NCBI GenBank assembly: GCA_028687415.1 | Contig: JAQUAC010000056.1 | Span: 1 to 10,790, forward strand | DNA length: 10,790 bases | Reading direction: 5' to 3' | Source of the DNA: Acidocella sp. | Lineage (GTDB): Bacteria > Pseudomonadota > Alphaproteobacteria > Acetobacterales > Acetobacteraceae | Shown: positions 1 to 6,046 of the stretch, piece by piece | Numbering within the stretch: position 1 is the stretch's first letter | Layout: each line of letters opens with the position of its first letter | The notes under the pieces: model-generated | Told to the model about the DNA's origin: nothing | Seen by the model: only the letters and a program-made list of their open reading frames with translations | Databases searched by the model: none | Translations under genes and position numbers: made by a program

Positions 1-71
1 TGGACCTGTAGTGGGGCGGCATTTCGGGCCGGAAGTAGGCTCGTGAAACTGATGCTGGATAATACGCTCAT
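1..71 (-). CDS. Possible 5' end of an unidentified gene, cut by the window edge
   Basis: On the minus strand an ATG at 69-71 is preceded by a purine-rich AAAGGGGAAAACC (complement of 72-84), a plausible ribosome binding site. The frame stays open for 23 codons to the edge. The visible N-terminus begins MSVLSSISFTSLLPARN; it is rich in Ser and hydrophobic residues, has no Lys, and does not identify a family. An overlapping ATG 13 bases upstream in another frame is also open to the edge but has a weaker binding site. Codon choice (TTA, CTA, GTA present) is less biased than in the neighbours. The call rests on the binding site and open frame alone, so it could be spurious. Confidence 0.33.
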   Translation of the reverse strand, partial: MSVLSSISFTSLLPARNAAPLQV

Positions 72-215
72 GGTTTTCCCCTTTATTCATCTTCCAGTGT
101 TTATGTCCGGTCGATTTAGCCCACCCTGAGACGGCGGCGGGCTTACGCATTTTGCAGGCGTTTTGTGCAACCATAGGCGTTCCGCCATCCGGTTTCCAGC
201 ATTAGTTGCGGAGAC

Positions 216-1484
216 TTACAGCCGGAACAGGGCGTAGCCTAAGGAGAGCAGCATGCTGGCAGTGAGCCAGCCGGCGGCGGGCGCCATGCGCAGGCTGCGC
301 GAGAAGACCATTGCATAGATGGCCTTCAGCAGGTTGTTGCTGGCGCTGGCGATGAGCACGGCGCTAACCACGGCGGTTTGGCCGACCTGGAATTTGCCGT
401 CCAACAACGAGAAGACGAACGGATCGATATCGGAAAAGCCGACGGCGAAGCTGAGCACATGCAGGCCCGAGGCGCCGAAGCGCTGGGTAACGAAATTGGT
501 GATAGCCGCGAAGACAACGAACAAAAAGGCAAAGAGGAAAGCGACTGGCAGATCCAGCGGGTTGGCGGCGATGGCGGCATGCGCCGCGCTGGGTGTCCCC
601 TTTGCCCGCCAGGCCAGAAACGCGCTGACGGCCAGCGAAGTGAAGAACAGAAAACCGAAAGGCAGGGCCAGCACTAGCGCGGCATCGGTATGACCGAGTA
701 GGATGATGACCGCCAGCAGCCGCACATACATCATGGCGGTGGCGATGATGACCGCCGCCGGGGCGAAGCTTGGGGCGTCGGGTTCGCCCCTGACCGCGCG
801 GGCCAGCACCACCGTGGCGGCGGTGGAGGAATACAGCCCGCCGAGTACGCCGGTGAGCAGTGTGCCGGCGCGCGGAAATACGTAGCGATGCGCCAGATAG
901 CCGAGATAGGAAATGCCGGAGATGACGAGCACCGCCGTCCACACTTTGGTGTAGGTAATGCTGGCCAGATACGGGATGCTGGCATCCGGCAGCAGCGGAT
1001 AGATGAGCCCGGCCAGGATAAAGAATTTCGCCAGGGTCACGCCTTCCTCGGCGGGGAAGGCATCCGAGAGCTTGCGGATCTGCGCCTGTTCGCCAAGCGC
1101 GAGTAGGATGATGACAACCAGCGCCGCCAGCACGGCGAGAGGTGCCGTCAGCACCACCGGGCCGAGTGAGAAGGCGAGTAGTCCGATGACCGTGGGCAGC
1201 AGGGCGGAATCCCCGGCCTTCAGGCGCTTGCGGTAGTCCAGCAGCAGCGCCACGCCGAGCACGGCAAATCCGACGCAGAACGGGGTGATGGGAGAGATGA
1301 TCCAGAGCGCGAAGCCAAGCGCGGACAGCAGAGTGATCGTGCGCGTGGTGCCGAAGCTGAGCGCCTCTGGCACCAGATTACCGGCATCGCGCCGCCTGTA
1401 GGCGTGCAATTCCAGCCCGATGATGAAGGCAAGCCCGACCGTGCCCAGAAACCCCGAGAGCAAAGGCGGGATAAGCCCGTTCAT
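216..1484 (-). CDS. MgtC/SapB-type and DUF4010 polytopic membrane protein
   Basis: This is an inner-membrane protein of 422 residues, almost wholly hydrophobic, with about 10-12 predicted transmembrane segments. The N-terminal part resembles the MgtC/SapB domain: a GLxxGLE-like segment near residues 17-25, a basic cluster after it, and a TRTITLLSALG segment at 47-57. The C-terminal part is DUF4010-like: FPRAGTLLTGVLGGLYSSTAATV around 203-224, GFSDIDPF at 349-356 and ASASNNLLKAIYA at 379-391. MgtC proteins are linked to Mg2+ limitation and acid stress, but DUF4010 members have no settled substrate, so none is assigned. Its ATG overlaps the metC TGA as ATGA, which implies translational coupling in the sulfur operon. 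It is the last gene of that operon. No T-tract terminator was found downstream, only a weak imperfect hairpin near 169-194. Confidence 0.88.
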   Translation of the reverse strand: MNGLIPPLLSGFLGTVGLAFIIGLELHAYRRRDAGNLVPEALSFGTTRTITLLSALGFALWIISPITPFCVGFAVLGVALLLDYRKRLKAGDSALLPTVIGLLAFSLGPVVLTAPLAVLAALVVIILLALGEQAQIRKLSDAFPAEEGVTLAKFFILAGLIYPLLPDASIPYLASITYTKVWTAVLVISGISYLGYLAHRYVFPRAGTLLTGVLGGLYSSTAATVVLARAVRGEPDAPSFAPAAVIIATAMMYVRLLAVIILLGHTDAALVLALPFGFLFFTSLAVSAFLAWRAKGTPSAAHAAIAANPLDLPVAFLFAFLFVVFAAITNFVTQRFGASGLHVLSFAVGFSDIDPFVFSLLDGKFQVGQTAVVSAVLIASASNNLLKAIYAMVFSRSLRMAPAAGWLTASMLLSLGYALFRL

Positions 1485-2659
1485 GCGGTGCGCAGTACAG
1501 CCAAGCCCTGCTCCAGATCCCCGATCAAGTCGTCCACATTCTCCAACCCGATATGGAAGCGCGCCATGTTGCCCTCGAACGCGCCAGTGCCCTCTGAGCG
1601 GTGGATGGTGCCAGTGGTCGGTAGCACCAGGCTCTCATACCCGCCCCAGCTCGCGCCGATGCCGAAGAGCTTCAGGCTGTTGATCATCGCCACCACGGCG
1701 GCGGCGGAAAATTCTGGCTGGAAGGCAACGCCGAACAGGCCGCAGGAACCGGTGAAGTCGCGGAGGAACAATTCATGGCCGGGGCAGGAGGGCAGAGCTG
1801 GGTGCAGCACCCGCGCCACCTCGGGCCGTTCCGCGAGCCAGCGCGCCACTTGCAAGCCCGCAGCTTCCTGCGCCTTCAGCCGTATATGCAGCGTGCGCAA
1901 GCCGCGCAGGGCCAGCCAGCAATCATCAGGGCTGGCATAATTGCCCAGCTCCAGCGCGCCCAAACGCAGCCAGCGCCAGTCTTCCTCGGTGTTCACTACC
2001 ACGGCGCCGAGAATAATGTCGGAATGCCCGCCGGGATATTTGGTCAGGGCCTGGATAGAAACGTCCACGCCTTTGGTGAAGGGCTGAAAATGATGGATGC
2101 CCCATGTATTGTCGAGAAACACTTTGGCGCCCGCCGCGTGCGCCACTTCGGCCAAAGCCGGAATGTCCTGCACCTCAAAAGTATGGCTGCCCGGGCTTTC
2201 GGTGAACAGCACGCGGGTGTTGGGCTTGAACAGCGCCCGCAGCGCCTTCGCGGATACCATCGGGTCGTAATAGCTGGTATCCACCCCATAGCGGCGGAGT
2301 AGCCCGTCGCAGAAGGTGCGAGTAGGGCCGTAAACGGAATCCGGCACCAGCAGATGGTCGCCAGCCTTGAGGTAGGCGAGAAGAGGCACAGTGATGGCTG
2401 AAAGCCCAGAGCTGGTGACCTGCGCATGGCTGCCGCCCTCAATCCCGGCGATGGCGGCTTCCAGCGCGAAATGCGTCTCATTGCCGCAGAGGCCGTAAAT
2501 ATCCACAGGCTCCAAAATATGCTTGCCGGTGGCGAGCTTGGTTGCCATGTCCGGATAGAGCACGGTGGAACCGCGCGTCAGCTTGGGGTTCACGAAGCCG
2601 TATTGCTTGGTCGGGTTGCGCCCGGCCTGAACCAGAGCCGTCTCGAATTTTTTTGCCAT
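1481..2659 (-). CDS. metC: Cystathionine beta-lyase (PLP-dependent, Cys/Met metabolism family)
   Basis: The product is 392 residues, the usual length for cystathionine beta-lyase, which splits cystathionine into homocysteine, pyruvate and ammonia in the cytoplasm. The PLP lysine is K207 in LTKYPGGHSDIILGAV. D183 in FLDNTW should bind the pyridine nitrogen and Y110 in PDSVYGPT should stack on the ring. The SWGGYESL segment (337-344) is characteristic of beta-lyases rather than gamma-synthases, and R367 in ARFHIGLE should bind the substrate carboxylate. One oddity is the phosphate-binding Y-x-R of the neighbouring subunit, which here reads Y55-G-L-C-G-N, so the arginine is missing. The ATG follows the sseA TAG directly, with AGAGG about 6 bases upstream as binding site. 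The gene is third in the operon. Another Cys/Met-family C-S lyase activity remains possible. Confidence 0.92.
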   Translation of the reverse strand: MAKKFETALVQAGRNPTKQYGFVNPKLTRGSTVLYPDMATKLATGKHILEPVDIYGLCGNETHFALEAAIAGIEGGSHAQVTSSGLSAITVPLLAYLKAGDHLLVPDSVYGPTRTFCDGLLRRYGVDTSYYDPMVSAKALRALFKPNTRVLFTESPGSHTFEVQDIPALAEVAHAAGAKVFLDNTWGIHHFQPFTKGVDVSIQALTKYPGGHSDIILGAVVVNTEEDWRWLRLGALELGNYASPDDCWLALRGLRTLHIRLKAQEAAGLQVARWLAERPEVARVLHPALPSCPGHELFLRDFTGSCGLFGVAFQPEFSAAAVVAMINSLKLFGIGASWGGYESLVLPTTGTIHRSEGTGAFEGNMARFHIGLENVDDLIGDLEQGLAVLRTA

Positions 2660-3499
2660 CTATACCTCTATGGGCGTGTCGCCCCGCGCGCCCCATTCGG
2701 ACCAGGAGCCATCATAAATTGCGGCTTCCGGCAAGCCCGCCAGCACTAGGCCAAGGGCAAGCACGCAGGCGGTGACGCCCGAGCCGCAACTGGCGACCAG
2801 GGGCTTTGTCCCATCCACCCCGGCGGCGGCGAAGCGCGCCCGCAGCGTTTCCGGGGGTAAAAATTTACCCTCGGCGAGTAACGTGGAGAAGGGGAGGGAG
2901 TGCGCGCCGGGAATATGGCCGCTGCGCATGCCGGGGCGCGGCTCGGGGATGCTGCCGTCGAACCGCCCCGCTGCGCGGGCGTCCAGCACCAGGGCCGCGC
3001 GGCTCTCCAGGTTGCGCCGCATGTCGTCCAGCCCCAGGATCATCTCGGCCCGGTAATGCGGGGTGAATGTGCCTAGTGCAGCGGGGGCGGGCTCACCGCT
3101 CTCCACGGCACCGCCGACGGCTTCCCAGGCGGGCAACCCGCCATCTAGCACCGCCAAATTGTCATGGCCGAAGACGCGGAGCATCCACCACAGCCTTGGT
3201 GCCGAGAAGATGCCGCGCTGGTCGTACACCACCACGCGGCTGCTGGAGCTTACGCCCAGCGCCTCAACGGCGGTGGCGAACGCCTCCGGGGTGGGCAGCA
3301 TGTGCGGCAGGCCGGTGCTGTGGTCAGCCACAGCGTCGATGTCGAAGAATCGCGCTCCGGGAATATGCGCGGCGGTGAAAAGGGCTTTCGCATTCTTGTC
3401 TTCATTGGGCAGGTAATAGGTCGCGTCCAGCAACACGAGGCCGGGGGCGCCGAGCGCCGCCCGCAATGTCTCGGTTGAGATGAGAGGCGCGGTTGTCAC
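2660..3499 (-). CDS. sseA: 3-mercaptopyruvate sulfurtransferase (tandem rhodanese)
   Basis: This 279-residue protein has two rhodanese domains (about 5-135 and 150-275), the normal length for the SseA/TST family. The active-site loop is C238-G-S-G-V-T-A. This marks mercaptopyruvate sulfurtransferases, since thiosulfate sulfurtransferases carry a CRKGVT-type loop. R179 in AAGRFDG and R188 in EPRPGMRSGHIPGA match the substrate-binding arginines. The N-terminal domain keeps AAHIPGARFFDID but lacks a catalytic Cys, as expected. The enzyme moves sulfur from 3-mercaptopyruvate to an acceptor, giving pyruvate and persulfide. The start is GTG, overlapping the TGA of the regulator as GTGA. The binding site is poor, so expression probably depends on coupling. 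There is no signal peptide, so it is cytoplasmic. It sits directly upstream of metC in the same operon. Confidence 0.93.
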   Translation of the reverse strand: MTTAPLISTETLRAALGAPGLVLLDATYYLPNEDKNAKALFTAAHIPGARFFDIDAVADHSTGLPHMLPTPEAFATAVEALGVSSSSRVVVYDQRGIFSAPRLWWMLRVFGHDNLAVLDGGLPAWEAVGGAVESGEPAPAALGTFTPHYRAEMILGLDDMRRNLESRAALVLDARAAGRFDGSIPEPRPGMRSGHIPGAHSLPFSTLLAEGKFLPPETLRARFAAAGVDGTKPLVASCGSGVTACVLALGLVLAGLPEAAIYDGSWSEWGARGDTPIEV

Positions 3500-4374
3500 C
3501 CGCGCGCGGCCGCCACCAGGGCGCGCACCCGCTCAGCCGCGGCGGTACCCTTCACCGCTTCGCGCCAGGCGATTTCCGAGATGCGCTGATGCGCCGCCAC
3601 GGCGTCCTCGGCATTAGTAATCATTGCAACCCCGGATTGCATATTGGGCACCGAATCGGCGGGGAAGGGGTTGATGGCCAGTGTGGCGCGCTCACGCGAG
3701 CGCAGTAAAACGAAGGGGCCGTTCGGCTCGCCCTGCGCCATCAGTCCGAGCTGCAGGCCGATGGGCTCGCTCTCCATCAGATTAGCTACCAGCTCGATCT
3801 CGCGCTGCGCTACTTCCCGCGCCGCGCCGCGCAGCCGCTCGCTTACCTGTGCCGTGGGAGCTACGCCCTCGGTCAGGAATTTCTGGATGGAGCCAATGGT
3901 GAGGATGCCGATAATGGAAGGTTTGCGTGAGGCATACATGCGCTTGCGTGAGATCATCACACTCATGAGCTGTTCTGCCGCCGCGCGTGCCACCAGACGG
4001 TCCGCACCCTGCGCCTCGGCATTTTCCTCGAACATCTGCGCCAGAATGGAATCGTACTGGTCCGACGTGGTGAGGTAGCAAATGGGGCCAAAAACCTGGA
4101 GGATCTGGTCTGAGGATTCCTCGATCTGGCGCAACCGCTCAGCATAGCCAACGGGTTTGGCGTAGTATTCCACGCCGATGCCGAGCAGGGTAAGAGGTGA
4201 AATCTTCAGCAGTTCAGCCAGGCGGTTGACTGTATCGAGCTTGATGACTTCGCCCTTCTCGTAACGGTAGAGTGCCGCGCGCGAGACGCCGAGACGCGCG
4301 GAAATCTCTTCCGCCTTCAACCCGGACTCCATTCTGTAGGCGCGCAATTGCTGGCCGATTTCGTTAAATCGCAT
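3496..4374 (-). CDS. XRE-family helix-turn-helix regulator heading the sulfur operon
   Basis: The product is 292 residues. An XRE/Cro-C1 helix-turn-helix spans about residues 7-62 (RAYRMESGLKAEEISARLGV, then SRAALYRYEKGEVIKLDTV). A roughly 225-residue helical C-terminal region follows, with no enzyme or metal motif recognised, and presumably senses a ligand or oligomerises. The layout resembles an alphaproteobacterial XRE group I know by sequence style but not by assigned function. I chose the ATG at 4374 because GAGGGGGA lies 3-10 bases upstream. An in-frame ATG at 4470 would add 32 residues but lies upstream of the predicted promoter and before the conserved domain. As first gene of the operon, with a palindrome over its promoter, it probably regulates itself and the downstream sseA, metC and membrane-protein genes. 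The inducer is unknown; a sulfur metabolite is an inference from context. Confidence 0.87.
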   Translation of the reverse strand: MRFNEIGQQLRAYRMESGLKAEEISARLGVSRAALYRYEKGEVIKLDTVNRLAELLKISPLTLLGIGVEYYAKPVGYAERLRQIEESSDQILQVFGPICYLTTSDQYDSILAQMFEENAEAQGADRLVARAAAEQLMSVMISRKRMYASRKPSIIGILTIGSIQKFLTEGVAPTAQVSERLRGAAREVAQREIELVANLMESEPIGLQLGLMAQGEPNGPFVLLRSRERATLAINPFPADSVPNMQSGVAMITNAEDAVAAHQRISEIAWREAVKGTAAAERVRALVAAARG

Positions 4375-4377
4375 CTG

Positions 4378-4385
4378 TCCCCCTC
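4378..4385 (-). promoter_or_regulatory. Strong ribosome binding site fixing the start of the XRE regulator
   Basis: The minus-strand sequence GAGGGGGA ends 3 bases before the ATG at 4374. It is the only good Shine-Dalgarno match near the possible starts, and it favours the 292-residue form over longer forms starting at 4470 or just after it. Confidence 0.7.
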
Positions 4386-4414
4386 GCCCGCCAGATATTC
4401 GCGGGTGTCCGTCC

Positions 4415-4443
4415 ATATTATGTTCCATAATCTCAGAAAACAA
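4415..4443 (-). promoter_or_regulatory. Sigma70-like promoter of the XRE-sseA-metC operon
   Basis: On the minus strand a -35 element TTGTTT (complement of 4438-4443) is separated by exactly 17 bases from a -10 element TAATAT (complement of 4415-4420). Transcription would begin near 4408, leaving a leader of about 34 bases before the regulator's ATG. The spacing and -10 match are good, and the surrounding DNA is unusually AT-rich for this window. No equally good promoter was found for the divergent gene. Confidence 0.6.
4417..4431. promoter_or_regulatory. Perfect 15-bp palindromic candidate operator
   Basis: ATTATG-TTC-CATAAT has perfect 6-bp arms around a 3-bp centre. It covers most of the predicted -10 element and the adjoining spacer of the operon promoter, the classic position for a repressor that blocks RNA polymerase. 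The XRE regulator encoded immediately downstream is the obvious candidate protein, since XRE dimers bind short inverted repeats. Binding is inferred; only the symmetry and position are seen. Confidence 0.5.
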
Positions 4444-4455
4444 GGCGAGCCGCCA

Positions 4456-4468
4456 GCGGAAACTCCGC
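4456..4468. repeat. Small inverted repeat upstream of the operon -35 element
   Basis: GCGGA-AAC-TCCGC has perfect 5-bp arms. A second short symmetry, ACTCC (4462-4466) and GGAGT (4475-4479), overlaps it. Both lie between the operon promoter and the divergent membrane-protein gene and could be an accessory binding site. In GC-rich DNA arms this short also arise by chance. Confidence 0.25.
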
Positions 4469-4522
4469 AACGCAGGAGTGTCGAAAAATAAAAAGGTTTA
4501 TGTCGTGAGGGAATTTGGCTGA

Positions 4523-4554
4523 CAGCGGCGCCTGGGCTTGCCGCCATGCCGCTG
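4523..4554. repeat. Inverted repeat in the leader of the AI-2E-family gene
   Basis: CAGCGGC (4523-4529) and GCCGCTG (4548-4554) are perfect 7-bp arms around an 18-base GC-rich loop that can itself pair in part. In RNA this would be a hairpin ending 19 bases before the ATG at 4574, just upstream of the ribosome binding site. It has no T tract, so it is not a terminator. Any regulatory role is speculation. Confidence 0.35.
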
Positions 4555-4573
4555 ATTCGGGCATCAGGGATGC

Positions 4574-5614
4574 ATGAAACCTGACCGGATTATTCTGCTT
4601 GCACTGGCTGTAACCCTTGGTGTCGGGTGCTTTCTCATTCTGTTGCCATTTTTGCCGGCCATGCTGTGGGCGGCGATTCTCGTCTATTGTTTGTGGCCGC
4701 TTTATACGAAGTTTTGCAGTTATGTGCGGCCGACGGTAGCGGCTTTCGTCATAACGCTGGTGGTGGCGGGCGTGGTGCTGGTGCCGCTGGTGCATTTGGC
4801 GCTGCTGGTGGCGAAGGGAGCGCGAGACAGTCGTGGCTGGGTGCAGGATGTGATGCAGAACGGTCTGCCGCCGGCCCCCGTATTCGTGCAGAAAATTCCG
4901 CTGGTAGGCAGTATTCTGAGCGATTTCTGGAATAACTCGGCGGATGATCTGGGCGGGGTGGCAAGCTCGTTGCAGCCGATTCTTGGTACGGTGGCGCATA
5001 CCGCCATCGACCTGTTGATCCGTATGACGCACGGGTTGGTCGGCACCGTGGTGGCGCTGTTGTTCGCGTATCTCTTTTTCCTCACGGGCGAGCAGATTGT
5101 GGCGCGTATCCGTCTGCTGCTGGTGCGGATTATCAATGCGGCCCGTGTGGACGAGTTGTTTACGCTGGTGGCGGCAACGGTGCGCGGCGTGGTTTTCGGC
5201 ATCATCGGCACGGCGGTGTTCCAGGGGGTGTTGTATGCCATTGGCTTCGAGCTTGTGCGTGCGCCGCAGGCGTTGCTTCTGGCTGGTATCGCCGGTTTGG
5301 TGTCAATCATCCCAGCGGGGGCAGTCATCATCTATGTGCCACTCTGCCTGTACCTATTGGCTGTGGGGCATCTGCTGTTTTCCCTTTTGCTGGCGGTTTA
5401 TTGCTTTGTGGTGGTTGGGGGGGCGGATTCGGTCCTGCGACCATGGTTGATCGCGCGCGGTGCGGCTCTGTCTTATGCCGTTACGCTGGTCGGTGTGCTG
5501 GGCGGGGCGATTGCCTTCGGCGCGTTGGGGATTTTCGTGGGGCCAGTGCTGTTGGCCCTGGGACTTGCCATTGCTGAGGAATTCGCCGGGCAATCGCGTG
5601 GGGCGTGGCGGTAG
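4574..5614 (+). CDS. AI-2E/PerM-family inner-membrane transporter
   Basis: The protein has 346 residues, typical for the AI-2E family transporter (PerM/YdiK/TqsA group). Hydrophobic segments fall near residues 6-46, 54-80, 152-170, 204-226, 232-284 and 302-333, with a soluble stretch at about 81-150. Family signatures are D285-S-V-L-R-P and GGAIAFGALGIFVGP at 310-324, together with the SIIPAGAVIIYVP segment near 244-256. Members export varied solutes: TqsA affects autoinducer-2 and others act as Na+/H+ antiporters. The substrate therefore cannot be read from sequence, and an autoinducer role should not be assumed. The ATG follows CAGGG at a suitable distance. The gene is divergent from the XRE operon and shares its 199-bp intergenic region. 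yraN follows after 39 bases, so co-transcription is possible. Confidence 0.88.
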   Translation: MKPDRIILLALAVTLGVGCFLILLPFLPAMLWAAILVYCLWPLYTKFCSYVRPTVAAFVITLVVAGVVLVPLVHLALLVAKGARDSRGWVQDVMQNGLPPAPVFVQKIPLVGSILSDFWNNSADDLGGVASSLQPILGTVAHTAIDLLIRMTHGLVGTVVALLFAYLFFLTGEQIVARIRLLLVRIINAARVDELFTLVAATVRGVVFGIIGTAVFQGVLYAIGFELVRAPQALLLAGIAGLVSIIPAGAVIIYVPLCLYLLAVGHLLFSLLLAVYCFVVVGGADSVLRPWLIARGAALSYAVTLVGVLGGAIAFGALGIFVGPVLLALGLAIAEEFAGQSRGAWR

Positions 5615-5653
5615 TCAGAAAACTATTAACTAATCTGGTGTTAAGATTTGCCG

Positions 5654-6046
5654 ATGAACGGTCAAACGCCATCTTTCATTAAGCCCTCGGCCAGGAAGCG
5701 CCGGGCCGCCGAAATCCTTGGGCGGAATGCAGAGGATGATGCCGCTAATCTGTTGCGGGAAGCCGGCTTCACGGTACTGGCCCGGCGTCTGCGTACTGGT
5801 GCTGGGGAGATCGACCTTGTGGCCGCGAATGCGCGGATGCTTGTCTTTGTGGAAGTGAAGGCGCGGGGCAGCTTGGCCGAGGCGGCTTATGCCGTCTCGG
5901 CGCGGCAACAGGCCCGGTTGCTGGCGGCAGCGGAGTCCGCGCTGGCGCAGAACCCCGGCTGGGCGCGTCCGGAGACGCGCTTCGACGTGGCGCTGGTTGC
6001 CGGTGGCCCTGTCCAGATCATTGAGGACGCAATCCGGTATAGTTAG
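5654..6046 (+). CDS. yraN: YraN/UPF0102-family nuclease-fold protein
   Basis: This 130-residue protein belongs to the UPF0102 (YraN) family. The signatures are GRNAEDDAANLLREAGFTVLARRLRTGAGEIDLVA (about 23-57), then FVEVKARGS (65-73). E28, D54, E67 and K69 match the PD-(D/E)XK-type nuclease core of the family, which resembles Holliday-junction resolvases; the physiological role is not settled. I chose the ATG at 5654. A TTG two codons upstream is in frame, but neither start has a strong binding site. In many bacteria yraN sits beside rsmI; here it lies between a transporter and a dipeptidase. Its TAG overlaps the convergent dipeptidase TAA within four bases. Confidence 0.88.
   Translation: MNGQTPSFIKPSARKRRAAEILGRNAEDDAANLLREAGFTVLARRLRTGAGEIDLVAANARMLVFVEVKARGSLAEAAYAVSARQQARLLAAAESALAQNPGWARPETRFDVALVAGGPVQIIEDAIRYS

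Noticed and set aside
1..129. Plus-strand open frame from the edge to a TGA at 127-129
   Set aside because: It is only 42 codons, has no recognisable sequence, and overlaps a better supported minus-strand start.
169..194. Terminator for the sulfur operon downstream of the DUF4010 gene
   Set aside because: The hairpin is imperfect (4-bp stem, internal loop, 4-bp outer pairs) and no T tract follows on the minus strand.
4375..4470. 32-residue N-terminal extension of the XRE regulator from the ATG at 4470
   Set aside because: The extension spans the predicted promoter and operator, has no good binding site, and precedes the conserved helix-turn-helix start. GAGGGGGA supports 4374.
4574..5614. 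Autoinducer-2 quorum-sensing exporter
   Set aside because: The family name is historical and covers several substrates; no quorum-sensing gene is nearby.
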